Position numbers and translations under genes: made by a program
Notes under the pieces: model-generated
Told to the model about the DNA's origin: nothing
Database searches by the model: none
The model's input: the letters and a program-made list of their open reading frames with translations, nothing else
Shown here: positions 1 through 8,164 of the stretch, one piece after another
How the letters are laid out: every line of letters begins with the position of its first letter
How positions within the stretch are numbered: position 1 is the first letter of the stretch
From: an uncultured Saprospiraceae bacterium
GTDB lineage: Bacteria > Bacteroidota > Bacteroidia > Chitinophagales > Saprospiraceae
Direction: 5' to 3'
Length of the DNA: 34,252 nucleotides
Assembly: GCA_938010785.1 (NCBI GenBank)
Contig: CALLVC010000196.1
Coordinates: 1 to 34,252, forward strand

Positions 1-168
1 CCTATGAAAGGAAAGATTTGGATGGCACTAAAAACGCATCATTTAAAGCACCATTTTAAGGACCCTGACGCTGGGTATGGGGTGAGTTCTCCGCTTTGGG
101 ATGTGATTGTAGGGTCAGATTTTAAAAGTGGGAAAGAACAAAAAGCAGGACAAAAACAAACTGTTTAA
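1..168 (+). CDS. Fatty acid hydroxylase / sterol desaturase family protein, C-terminal fragment (5' end outside window)
   Basis: Frame 1 reads PMKGKIWMALKTHHLKHHFKDPDAGYGVSSPLWDVIVGSDFKSGKEQKAGQKQTV*; HHxxHHF plus YGVSSPLWD is typical of the C-terminus of this family. Confidence 0.8.
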   Translation, partial: PMKGKIWMALKTHHLKHHFKDPDAGYGVSSPLWDVIVGSDFKSGKEQKAGQKQTV

Positions 169-182
169 TCCAACTATCCTTT

Positions 183-206
183 TAGACATACGCTTAGACA
201 TACGCT
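183..206. repeat. 12-bp tandem duplication (tagacatacgct x2)
   Basis: Direct reading: tagacatacgct|tagacatacgct. Confidence 0.8.
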
Positions 207-288
207 TACTTTAACTTAGGAAGCAAACTAAATTCTAGCGGCTTTTCTTCCGTTGGGAAATAAAAGCTGCTCTCAAATATTTATACCT

Positions 289-1191
289 ATGCTATTAAAA
301 AAAATGCCAGCTATTAAGTTTTTTATTCTTGGAATAATTATTTTCATTAATGCCTGCACTCCAAGCAATGAAGTCATCATAACACCTCCTGAAGTTAACC
401 TTCCAGAGGAAATAGAACCTACGATTGTAGAAACTCCCGTGGATACTCCTCAGGCAATAACTTGGGAGAATTGGTATCTATCGGTACCTCTAAATGCAGG
501 AAATGGTAAAGCAACCTCCATAAACTATCAAGATATTATCAATGATAAGCTGACAGCAGAAGAATCTAAATTCTTTTATAAAAACGACGATGGCACTTAC
601 ACCATGTGGACCCAATTCACAGGATACACCACCTCTGGTTTATCTGAGCTTGGCAACAAATATTGTCGGACGGAACTTAGAGAATATTGGAGAGGCAACC
701 AAGATGTCACAGATAATTGGTCGATGTCTACAGGAGTGCATATTCTTGAATCCACCATGCAAGTTGATTTTGTAGAAGGTAACGGTCGAACAATTGTAGC
801 CCAAATTCATGGAAAAGAATCTCCCGGTATTTCTGGCAACCCAGCAACCGTTAAAATTCGGTGGAATAGTGGAATGATACAAGTTGACCACTATACAAAG
901 CCAAATGATGGCGACCCATGGACTAGTAAGTATGATAAAAAAGTCGACTTTGGTCGGGTAGATAATGAACTATTCACTTTCAAGATGAAAATAGAAGATG
1001 GTAAATTGTTTTGTGCATTAGTCTGCGAAGCAAAAGGTTTAGATATTGAATATACCGAATTCTTTGACTATGTTGGAAACGGATATATCCATGAAAATTA
1101 CTTCAAAACAGGAAATTATTTTGGCTGGCATGATGACTATGAAAAAGCTGCGCAAGTCACACTACATAAAGTCGTAACAGAACATAGATAA
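289..1191 (+). CDS. Polysaccharide lyase family 7-type alginate lyase, lipoprotein (track ORF starts at TTG 253; ATG 289 or 304 more likely)
   Basis: RTELRE, QIHG and YFKTGNYFGW correspond to the conserved PL7 (R)TELR, QIH and YFKxGxY motifs; N-terminus FFILGIIIFINAC looks like a lipobox. Confidence 0.88.
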   Translation: MLLKKMPAIKFFILGIIIFINACTPSNEVIITPPEVNLPEEIEPTIVETPVDTPQAITWENWYLSVPLNAGNGKATSINYQDIINDKLTAEESKFFYKNDDGTYTMWTQFTGYTTSGLSELGNKYCRTELREYWRGNQDVTDNWSMSTGVHILESTMQVDFVEGNGRTIVAQIHGKESPGISGNPATVKIRWNSGMIQVDHYTKPNDGDPWTSKYDKKVDFGRVDNELFTFKMKIEDGKLFCALVCEAKGLDIEYTEFFDYVGNGYIHENYFKTGNYFGWHDDYEKAAQVTLHKVVTEHR

Positions 1192-1357
1192 CTATAGGCA
1201 ATTTTTTCCTTAAATAAGGAATGAACCTGGGGTGAACCACGAAGTAGATGGGAAGCCAACAATCAGAAGAATGTATATGATTGATGGTAATACTCAGCAA
1301 AAACAGGTCAGGCAGCATAAAAAAGACCATTTTTCGGTCATTAGAAAAAATAGTCAT

Positions 1358-1885
1358 ATGTTCAAAGCTAAATTGATTGAAAACGAAAATTACTACAAGT
1401 TAAGAAGCAAACAGCTATTGTTAATGCTTATACCATCTATTCCAATTGGGCTACTTGTAAATTTTCATCAAATTCCGATTTGGTTAACAATATTGATGAT
1501 AGGACTGTACATTGGTGCTATTTTTTTTACGATAAGAAATCAAAAACAGATTAATTCAGTTCTTGGAAATAAATTGATTGAAATAGACATTGAAGAAATA
1601 AGAATAAAATCAAAAAAAGGAACAGATAATGAAACAATCAAATTGAATAGCGTCGAAAAGATTATATTAAAAGATGAATATTCAATGCCTCAAGAAACCA
1701 TGAAGGAAATTGGTCAAGAATTAACAGGAAAGACAAAACAAAACTATGTAATTCTTCAACAAGAGAATCAAAAAAGACAGTTGGATTTTGAAGTTGATTC
1801 CTATTATAAGATAAATCAGTTAAACAAATTGATTGAATCTTGGAAAATGAAAGGATACAATGTTGAGAGAATGACTGGAAATTAA
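1358..1885 (+). CDS. Hypothetical membrane protein (two predicted TM segments, then a soluble beta-rich C-terminal region); ORF opens at GTG 1232
   Basis: Open frame with hydrophobic LLLMLIPSIPIGLLV and IWLTILMIGLYIGAIFF; family not recognised. The N-terminal 42 codons of the track ORF look non-coding. Confidence 0.6.
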   Translation: MFKAKLIENENYYKLRSKQLLLMLIPSIPIGLLVNFHQIPIWLTILMIGLYIGAIFFTIRNQKQINSVLGNKLIEIDIEEIRIKSKKGTDNETIKLNSVEKIILKDEYSMPQETMKEIGQELTGKTKQNYVILQQENQKRQLDFEVDSYYKINQLNKLIESWKMKGYNVERMTGN

Positions 1886-2042
1886 AAACAAATATGGATT
1901 GAAAATGAATTAAAATTGGGATTTAAAAATACAGAACCAATGGAGCGTCATCAAAAAACAGCTAATTTCCCATAAAACAGGGGGTAACCACTCCAAAAAG
2001 CATCTATTTACAAGAAACACAGACAAACAGAAAAAGGCATAA

Positions 2043-2984
2043 TTGACAACAGACATTCGACATAAAAATTCATTTCAGCGATTTACGACTAAAAATGTAC
2101 TAGTAGCTTCTATAGTAAGCATAGCTTATCTAAGTTTAGCCTACTTTTTTATAGGCTGGCGACCAGACCATTTACACTTGTGCTTGGCATCCCTAATTGC
2201 CTATTTTGCACTCCCCATCTCCCGTAAAATATTTTGGGCATTCCTATTCTTTATTATCTATTGGTTGATTTATGACTCCTTGAGAGTCTACCCAAATTAT
2301 ATGGTTAATCCTGTGAATATAGAGAGTTTATATAATTTGGAAAAGTCCATATTTGGCTTTCAAAGTCCAGAAGGCTTATTAACACCTAACGAGTATGCCA
2401 AGGCCAACTCAACTCAATTTTTAGATGTCTTAGCGCCATCTTTTTATTTAACTTGGGTGCCGCTGCCAATGTTATTTGTGATGTATTTATTTTTTACAGA
2501 CAAAACAACAATGGCTAAATTTACCTCCGCATTTTTATTAATCAATATAGTCGGCTTAATCATTTATTACCTTTACCCAGCAGCACCGCCTTGGTATGTA
2601 GAAAAACACGGGTTTGAATTTATAGAAGGTACTCCCGGCAGCGCAGCGAGACTTTTGCGGTTTGATGAATTCTGGGGCGTAGATATTTTTAAAAATATGT
2701 ATGAAAAGAATGGAAACGTTTTTGCAGCAATTCCTTCTTTACATTCTGCCTTTCCTGTGTTGTTAGTATATTATGGCATACAAAAACATCTAGTGGCAGC
2801 CTCCATTTTCTTTTTATTTATCATGCTAGGCATATGGTTTGCAGCAGTATATACCAACCATCACTATATCATTGATGTCTTTTTAGGCGGATTAACCGCA
2901 TTATTTTCCATCTTATTATTAGAAAAGGTATTGTTAAAAACAAAAATAAAAGATTGGTTAGCTAATTATATAGCCTTATTATAG
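2043..2984 (+). CDS. PAP2 superfamily / Aur1-like membrane enzyme, candidate inositol phosphorylceramide synthase (start uncertain, TTG in track)
   Basis: Multi-TM protein with YPAAPPWY, FAAIPSLHSAFP and YTNHHYIIDVFLGG (PAP2_3/Aur1-type catalytic motifs); located next to SPT and near MIPS. Confidence 0.75.
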   Translation: MTTDIRHKNSFQRFTTKNVLVASIVSIAYLSLAYFFIGWRPDHLHLCLASLIAYFALPISRKIFWAFLFFIIYWLIYDSLRVYPNYMVNPVNIESLYNLEKSIFGFQSPEGLLTPNEYAKANSTQFLDVLAPSFYLTWVPLPMLFVMYLFFTDKTTMAKFTSAFLLINIVGLIIYYLYPAAPPWYVEKHGFEFIEGTPGSAARLLRFDEFWGVDIFKNMYEKNGNVFAAIPSLHSAFPVLLVYYGIQKHLVAASIFFLFIMLGIWFAAVYTNHHYIIDVFLGGLTALFSILLLEKVLLKTKIKDWLANYIALL

Positions 2985-3123
2985 ATTTGAAAATGAAGAA
3001 ATTGATATTTTTAGGCGAAAATCAACGAATAAAACGTATTTTTGTAAATCTTTTTAAAAAAGATAGGGGAAAGCAAAATTAAAGTTGTCTTGAATTAATA
3101 ATCTATTTTCAATAAAAAAGAAC

Positions 3124-3145
3124 TAACCACTTGCATAAGTGGTTA
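3124..3145. other. Short hairpin: taaccactt-gcat-aagtggtta
   Basis: 9-bp perfect stem with 4-nt loop, in the 2985-3434 intergenic region. Confidence 0.65.
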
Positions 3146-3434
3146 TATGCAATATAGAACTATACAGAATTTATAATATAAACACATTTAGTCACCCAAA
3201 AGGTATTTGTGAAATTAGATTTATTTAAAAATAAAGTTGATTTTCAGATATTTCCTTTTAAATGCAGACCAAGCTAAAATGATAGCTGTTAGCTAATCTC
3301 TGATTGGTGAAACTCAAAAATAACTTGAATCAATTCAAATGATAAGTTGCTGTAATGATAGCAATTTTAGATTTTGAACCAGCCCGACTAGTCGTTAGGC
3401 TGGCGGGTTTTAAATTTTAGATTTCACTAGTAGC

Positions 3435-4670
3435 TTGTTTTTGGAGAACTTAACAAAAAAGAAAATGAATTTACTTCGAAACCAACTAGCGAAGTACACT
3501 CGTCCGTCTGAGGTCAAGGCAGCAGGGGTATATCCCTATTTCCGCGAAATCAGTTCAGACCAAGATACCGTTGTGAAAATGAACGGTAAAGATGTACTAA
3601 TGTTTGGTTCTAATTCCTATTTAGGATTAACCAATCACCCCAAATTAAAAGAGGCCTCCAAAGCAGCTATTGATAAATATGGATTAGGATGTGCAGGCTC
3701 TCGTTTTTTGAATGGTTCATTAGATATTCATACCGAATTAGAAGAAAAATTAGCCAAGTTTGTTGGAAAAGACGAAGCTATTGTTTTCAGTAGTGGATAC
3801 AAAGCCAACTTAGGAGCTATCTCCTCCATATTAACTCGCCACGATTATGTCATTCTAGATGATTTAAACCACGCTTGTATCATTGACGGCGCAAGATTGT
3901 CCTTTGGTAGAACGATGAAATATCGGCACAAAGACATGGCATCTTTAGAGAAAGTTTTACAAAGATGTAATGCGGACCGAGTGAAATTAATCGTCACAGA
4001 TGGTGTTTTCAGCATGGAAGGCGATATCGCACCTTTACCAGCAATGGTAGAATTGGCAAAAAAATACAATGCCAATATCATGGTCGATGATGCTCACTCC
4101 TTAGGAGTCTTGGGCAAAGGAGGTCGAGGAACCTCAGACCATTTTGGCTTAGTTGATAATGTAGATATTATTATGGGGACTTTTAGTAAGTCCTTAGCCT
4201 CTATCGGTGGTTTTATCGCAGCAGATAAAGATACCATTAACTTCATGAAGCATACCGCTCGGTCGTTCATTTTTAGTGCAAGTATAGCTCCAGCCAATGC
4301 AGCAAGTGTAATAGCAGCCTTAGATGTGATGGAAGAAGAGCCAGAAAGAATCGAAAACCTTTGGGAAAACACTCGCTATACGATGGATGCGCTTCGGAGT
4401 GTTGGCTTAGAAACAGGCCCAACAGAAACACCAATTATTCCAATTTACGTAAGAGATGATGAAAAGACTTTCATCTTAACGACAATGTTGCAGCAAGCTG
4501 GTGTTTTTGTAAATCCAGTTATTTCGCCAGCCGTAGCCAGTGAAGACTCTTTAATTAGATTTTCATTAATGGCAACGCATACCAAAGAGCAAATTGATTA
4601 CGCAGTTGACCAATTAGATAAAGTAGGGAAGCAATTAAATATTCCACGAGTCATCGCGTCACAGGTATAA
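3435..4670 (+). CDS. spt: Serine palmitoyltransferase (alpha-oxoamine synthase family, PLP-dependent)
   Basis: FGSNSYLGLTNHP, GSRFLNGSLDIHTELE, DDAHSLGVLGKGGRGTSDHFG and GTFSKSLASIGGFIA are characteristic of bacterial SPT. Start may be the in-frame ATG at 3465 (MNLLRNQL). Confidence 0.92.
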   Translation: MFLENLTKKKMNLLRNQLAKYTRPSEVKAAGVYPYFREISSDQDTVVKMNGKDVLMFGSNSYLGLTNHPKLKEASKAAIDKYGLGCAGSRFLNGSLDIHTELEEKLAKFVGKDEAIVFSSGYKANLGAISSILTRHDYVILDDLNHACIIDGARLSFGRTMKYRHKDMASLEKVLQRCNADRVKLIVTDGVFSMEGDIAPLPAMVELAKKYNANIMVDDAHSLGVLGKGGRGTSDHFGLVDNVDIIMGTFSKSLASIGGFIAADKDTINFMKHTARSFIFSASIAPANAASVIAALDVMEEEPERIENLWENTRYTMDALRSVGLETGPTETPIIPIYVRDDEKTFILTTMLQQAGVFVNPVISPAVASEDSLIRFSLMATHTKEQIDYAVDQLDKVGKQLNIPRVIASQV

Positions 4671-4681
4671 ACGAAAATAGA

Positions 4682-4839
4682 GAGGCTGTCTCATAAGTCC
4701 TTTTTTGAAAATCAGTATCAAATAAAGTACTGATTTCTTTTCTTGCACGATGCATTTCCCCCTTTGGAGGGGGTTAGGGGGAGGAAATCCACATTTTATT
4801 CGGTTTTCAAATTTTAATTTTTACTTATGAGACAGTCCC
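4682..4839. repeat. MITE-like element with ~17-bp terminal inverted repeats
   Basis: gaggctgtctcataagt (4682-4698) versus acttatgagacagtccc (4823-4839), 13 contiguous complementary bases; no ORF inside; inner hairpins atcagta/tactgat and ccccctttggaggggg. Confidence 0.65.
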
Positions 4840-4858
4840 ATTACAAAAAATATAGAAA

Positions 4859-4895
4859 ACAAATGGTAATCGAAAAATTTTCGATTACCATTTGT
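4859..4895. other. Perfect 18-bp-arm palindrome (hairpin)
   Basis: acaaatggtaatcgaaaa-a-ttttcgattaccatttgt. Confidence 0.85.
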
Positions 4896-4905
4896 GTTAT
4901 AAGTA

Positions 4906-4939
4906 CAAATTGGTAGCACTCTCGATAGCTACCAATTTG
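4906..4939. other. Second tandem hairpin, 12-bp arms
   Basis: caaattggtagc-actctcgata-gctaccaatttg. Confidence 0.85.
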
Positions 4940-4993
4940 ATTAGTAAACTGTAAAGAACGAACGAACAACCTATAAACAAGCAGCACCAACCA

Positions 4994-6112
4994 ATGCAAA
5001 TCGTAAAAGTCTCCACTAAAAAACAAAAAAAGCAATTCATTGATTTCCCGCATGACCTTTATAAAGGGGACCCCAACTATGTTCCAGAGATATATTTAGG
5101 GATGCAAGAATTGATGAATCCTAAAAAGAATCCTTTCTTTGAGCACTCCAACGCAGATTTATTTTTAGCCTTTAGAGATAAAAAAATCGTTGGTCGAATC
5201 GCGGCTATTCAGAATAATAATTACAACGAATTTGCCAATACCAATGTCGGTTATTTTGGTTTTTTTGATGTCATTAACGATTATAGTGTAGCAGAAAAAT
5301 TACTCCAAACCGTAGTCGATTGGGTAAAAGCCAAAGGACATGATGGACTATATGGTCCGACCAATTTTTCGACGAATGAAACGGCGGGGATTCTCATCAA
5401 AGGCTATGATAGACCTCCTGTCATTAACATGACTTACAATAAACCCTATTATGTTGATTTTGTAGAACGTTTTGGTTTCGAGAAACAAATGGATTTATTT
5501 GCTTATAGAATTCCGACCCAAACGGTTTCAGAAAAATCTCTACGAATTACAGAACGATTAGAAGAAAGATTGAAGGGACGAGGGATTACGATAAGAAGCG
5601 TAGTATTAAAAAATTGGGCAGAAGAGGTCAAGGTTATCCATAAGATGTATAAAAAGGCATGGGATAAAAACTGGGGGTTTGTGCCACCTACGGATAAGGA
5701 GTTTGACCATTTAGCAGATAGTTTAAAAATGATATTGGTACCAGAAATGGTCTTTGTCGCTGAAAAGGACGGAAAAGGAATAGGCTTTTTCTTAGCGGTG
5801 CCGAACATTAACGAAATCATGATAAAGCAGAAGCGAGGAAGAATTTTACCTTTCGGGGCTATCCGCTTATTAATGGGTAAACGAAAAACAAAAATCCTAA
5901 GAATCATACTTCTAGGCGTAGAAGATGAATACCGAAGACTTGGTATAGAAGCTATTTTTTACTCCAAAATAATTCGCTATGCCCAAAATAATGGCATCGA
6001 ATTCGGAGAAGGCTCTTGGATTTTGGAAAATAATGAAATGATGAATAAGGGCTTGCAAAATCTGAATGGCGAGGTTTATAAAACTTATCGGATTTATCAG
6101 AAAGATGTTTGA
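4994..6112 (+). CDS. GNAT-fold acyltransferase-like protein, candidate bacterial ceramide synthase (bCerS-like)
   Basis: 372-aa protein with GNAT-like features (FVAEKDGKGIGFFLAVPNINE, LGVEDEYRRLGIEAIFYSKIIRYAQNNG) between spt and a CerR-like gene. Confidence 0.65.
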   Translation: MQIVKVSTKKQKKQFIDFPHDLYKGDPNYVPEIYLGMQELMNPKKNPFFEHSNADLFLAFRDKKIVGRIAAIQNNNYNEFANTNVGYFGFFDVINDYSVAEKLLQTVVDWVKAKGHDGLYGPTNFSTNETAGILIKGYDRPPVINMTYNKPYYVDFVERFGFEKQMDLFAYRIPTQTVSEKSLRITERLEERLKGRGITIRSVVLKNWAEEVKVIHKMYKKAWDKNWGFVPPTDKEFDHLADSLKMILVPEMVFVAEKDGKGIGFFLAVPNINEIMIKQKRGRILPFGAIRLLMGKRKTKILRIILLGVEDEYRRLGIEAIFYSKIIRYAQNNGIEFGEGSWILENNEMMNKGLQNLNGEVYKTYRIYQKDV

Positions 6113-6116
6113 TTTT

Positions 6117-6158
6117 TTAGTGGTGAGTGATGAGTGATGAATTATGAGTGATGCGTAC
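6117..6158. repeat. Degenerate 7-nt-period array (TGAGTGA-type)
   Basis: TTAGTGG TGAGTGA TGAGTGA TGAATTA TGAGTGA TGCGTAC read in consecutive heptads. Confidence 0.8.
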
Positions 6159-6228
6159 TGCCTCAAGTCAATTCTAAATAAAAAAGAAACGCCACCTGCC
6201 ACAACCCAATATCTAAAACACACCATAA

Positions 6229-6322
6229 GAAACATTGGTAACAGAGGACATCAAATAAAATGGTCCCATAGGGACCTAACATCGGTAACAAAGATGGTCC
6301 CGTAGGGACAAAACATTGGTAA
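6229..6322 (+). repeat. Hairpin + AACATYGGTAA repeat cluster
   Basis: aaACATTGGTAAc (about 6230-6241); GGTCCCATAGGGACC (6262-6276) + taACATCGGTAAc; GGTCCCGTAGGGAC (6296-6309) + aaAACATTGGTAAt. Confidence 0.75.
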
Positions 6323-6331
6323 TCATAGGTA

Positions 6332-6919
6332 ATGAATCAAGAAAGTAGAGGAATATGGGAATGGGACATCGTAAAATATGTAACCATCTTTTCCATAGGA
6401 CTATATACAGCGTTTTTTGTACTAGGTGGTTTCACAGAAGAAAGCACTCGAATGGCTATAGCGTGGTCCGCTAAGATTAGCTTTTTATTATTCTGTATGG
6501 CATTTGCCGCTTCGGCAGCACATAAACGCATTAAAAATTCGCTTTCTTTTTGGTGGTTGATGAATCGCAAATACTTTGGAATTTCCTTTGCGATTAGTCA
6601 TCTTATCCATTTAGGCTTTTTAGTGGTATTGCAACAGGTTTTCCATCCAGTTTTTAATATTGCGGCATCGATTTCACTAATTGCAGGAGGAGGAGTTTAT
6701 TTTTTTGTCGTCCTGATGTTGTTGACATCTTTTGAGACTTTTTCCAACTATTTATCTCGGAAAAACTGGAAGTTATTACATACGATTGGAGGCTATTGGA
6801 TTTGGGTTATTTTTCTAAGTACTTATGTTAAAAAAGTAATGAATGTAGGGGCGGAGTTCATACCATTTGTCTTGCTATTGATAATCGTATTAATCATCCG
6901 TTTACTGCCAAAAAAATGA
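6332..6919 (+). CDS. Ferric reductase-like / MsrQ-like heme transmembrane protein
   Basis: Polytopic protein with NRKYFGISFAISHLIHLGFL and SRKNWKLLHTIGGYWIWVIFLSTY, resembling the heme-ligand helices of YedZ/MsrQ-type proteins. Confidence 0.6.
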   Translation: MNQESRGIWEWDIVKYVTIFSIGLYTAFFVLGGFTEESTRMAIAWSAKISFLLFCMAFAASAAHKRIKNSLSFWWLMNRKYFGISFAISHLIHLGFLVVLQQVFHPVFNIAASISLIAGGGVYFFVVLMLLTSFETFSNYLSRKNWKLLHTIGGYWIWVIFLSTYVKKVMNVGAEFIPFVLLLIIVLIIRLLPKK

Positions 6920-6937
6920 ATATCGATACGCAATCAC

Positions 6938-7954
6938 TTGATTTTAAAGATAAAACTAAATATGCAAAAAATACTCATTACAGGCGCAAGTGGATTTGTT
7001 GGAAGTTTTTTGGTAGAAGAAGCCTTAAAGCGAGGTTTAGAAGTATATGCTGGTGTGAGAAAAACGAGCAGTCGTAAATATCTACAAGATGACCGCATTC
7101 AGTTTTTGGAATTGGATTTTAATAAGCTAGACCAAGTCCATGCCCAATTAGCAGCTGTAAAATTTGACTATGTGATTCACAATGCGGGGGTCGTAAAAGT
7201 TGATAAAAAGAAAGATTTTTTCACTTATAATACAAAATTAACGACAGATTTTGCCTCCGTATTAATGGATTTACAGCCTGATTTAAAAAAATTCACTTAC
7301 ATCAGTAGTGCTGCTGCTTATGGACCAGCAGATAATTTATCGAAAGGGTATGTGGAAGAATCAGACAATCCGACACCGATAGATACCTATGGAGAAAGTA
7401 AGTTAGCTGCAGAAAAATGGTTAAAAGGGCAATCAAATTTTCCCTATTTAATCTTCCGTCCAACAGGGGTTTATGGTCCTAGAGAAACCGAAATTTTCAC
7501 TTTTTTCAAAGCATTTAATCAAGGATTGGAAGGACACATAGGGAGAACTCCACAGAAAATGGCATTCATTTATGTGAAAGATTTAGCAAAGGTTGTTTTA
7601 GATGGCACACTTTCAAAAAAAACGCAGAAAAGTTATTTCGTTTCGGATGGTAATGCCTATCCAACCCAAGATTTAGGAAAATATGCAGCAAAATATTTAG
7701 AAAAAAAACCATTTTTAAAAATCAATATTCCAATCGGTGTTGTTGCTGTCATAGCTAGTATTGGCGAGGGTGTTGGCCGCTTAACCGGCAAAATGCCCGT
7801 GCTCAATAAAGAGAAGGTAAAAATATTAAAATCAAAAAATTGGCAGGTAGACATTGTACCTTTGCAAAATGATTTTAACTTTGCCCCCGCTTATGACCTA
7901 GAATCAGGTCTTTTAGAAACTATACAATGGTATAAGGAGAACAAATGGCTTTAA
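6938..7954 (+). CDS. NAD(P)-dependent epimerase/dehydratase (extended SDR), candidate ceramide reductase (CerR-like); ATG at 6962 (MQKILITG) is the more likely start
   Basis: ITGASGFVGSFLVEEALKRG Rossmann motif; YGESKLAAE catalytic YxxxK; FRPTGVYGPRE. Genomic context with spt. Confidence 0.8.
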   Translation: MILKIKLNMQKILITGASGFVGSFLVEEALKRGLEVYAGVRKTSSRKYLQDDRIQFLELDFNKLDQVHAQLAAVKFDYVIHNAGVVKVDKKKDFFTYNTKLTTDFASVLMDLQPDLKKFTYISSAAAYGPADNLSKGYVEESDNPTPIDTYGESKLAAEKWLKGQSNFPYLIFRPTGVYGPRETEIFTFFKAFNQGLEGHIGRTPQKMAFIYVKDLAKVVLDGTLSKKTQKSYFVSDGNAYPTQDLGKYAAKYLEKKPFLKINIPIGVVAVIASIGEGVGRLTGKMPVLNKEKVKILKSKNWQVDIVPLQNDFNFAPAYDLESGLLETIQWYKENKWL

Positions 7955-7956
7955 TT

Positions 7957-7991
7957 TAGTGATGAGTTGTGAGTGATAAGTGCTGAGTATT
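7957..7991. repeat. 7-nt-period array, left arm of an inverted pair
   Basis: TAGTGAT GAGTTGT GAGTGAT AAGTGCT GAGTATT. Confidence 0.75.
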
Positions 7992-8097
7992 TAATATGCT
8001 TAAACTTTAGCTTTAATCTCATCATTATTTATCCGACAGAATTTGGGAATTTTATTTTGTGTGAAGTTTTGCGTGATTAGTTAGTAGTGCTTTTTTA

Positions 8098-8132
8098 CAC
8101 TCATAACTCATCACTCACCGCTCATCACTATT
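8098..8132. repeat. 7-nt-period array, right arm of an inverted pair
   Basis: CACTCAT AACTCAT CACTCAC CGCTCAT CACTATT, imperfectly complementary to 7957-7991. Confidence 0.75.
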
Positions 8133-8164
8133 TTATTCCACTTTTTTAAAAATTAAACAAAAGA

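Noticed and set aside
590-891. Small ORFs on both strands inside the alginate lyase gene
   Set aside because: Out-of-frame/antisense to a well supported PL7 coding sequence; no recognisable protein motifs.
3360-3415. ccagcc ... ggctggcgggtttt hairpin considered as a Rho-independent terminator
   Set aside because: It lies just upstream of spt on the same strand; its sequence resembles the GC mini-hairpin repeats elsewhere, so a terminator call is not supported without transcript data.
3845-4372. Antisense ORFs inside spt
   Set aside because: Shadow ORFs of a conserved gene.
5503-6235. Antisense ORFs (134 and 107 aa) over the GNAT-like gene and its 3' region
   Set aside because: Overlap a plausible longer gene on the opposite strand and have atypical composition.
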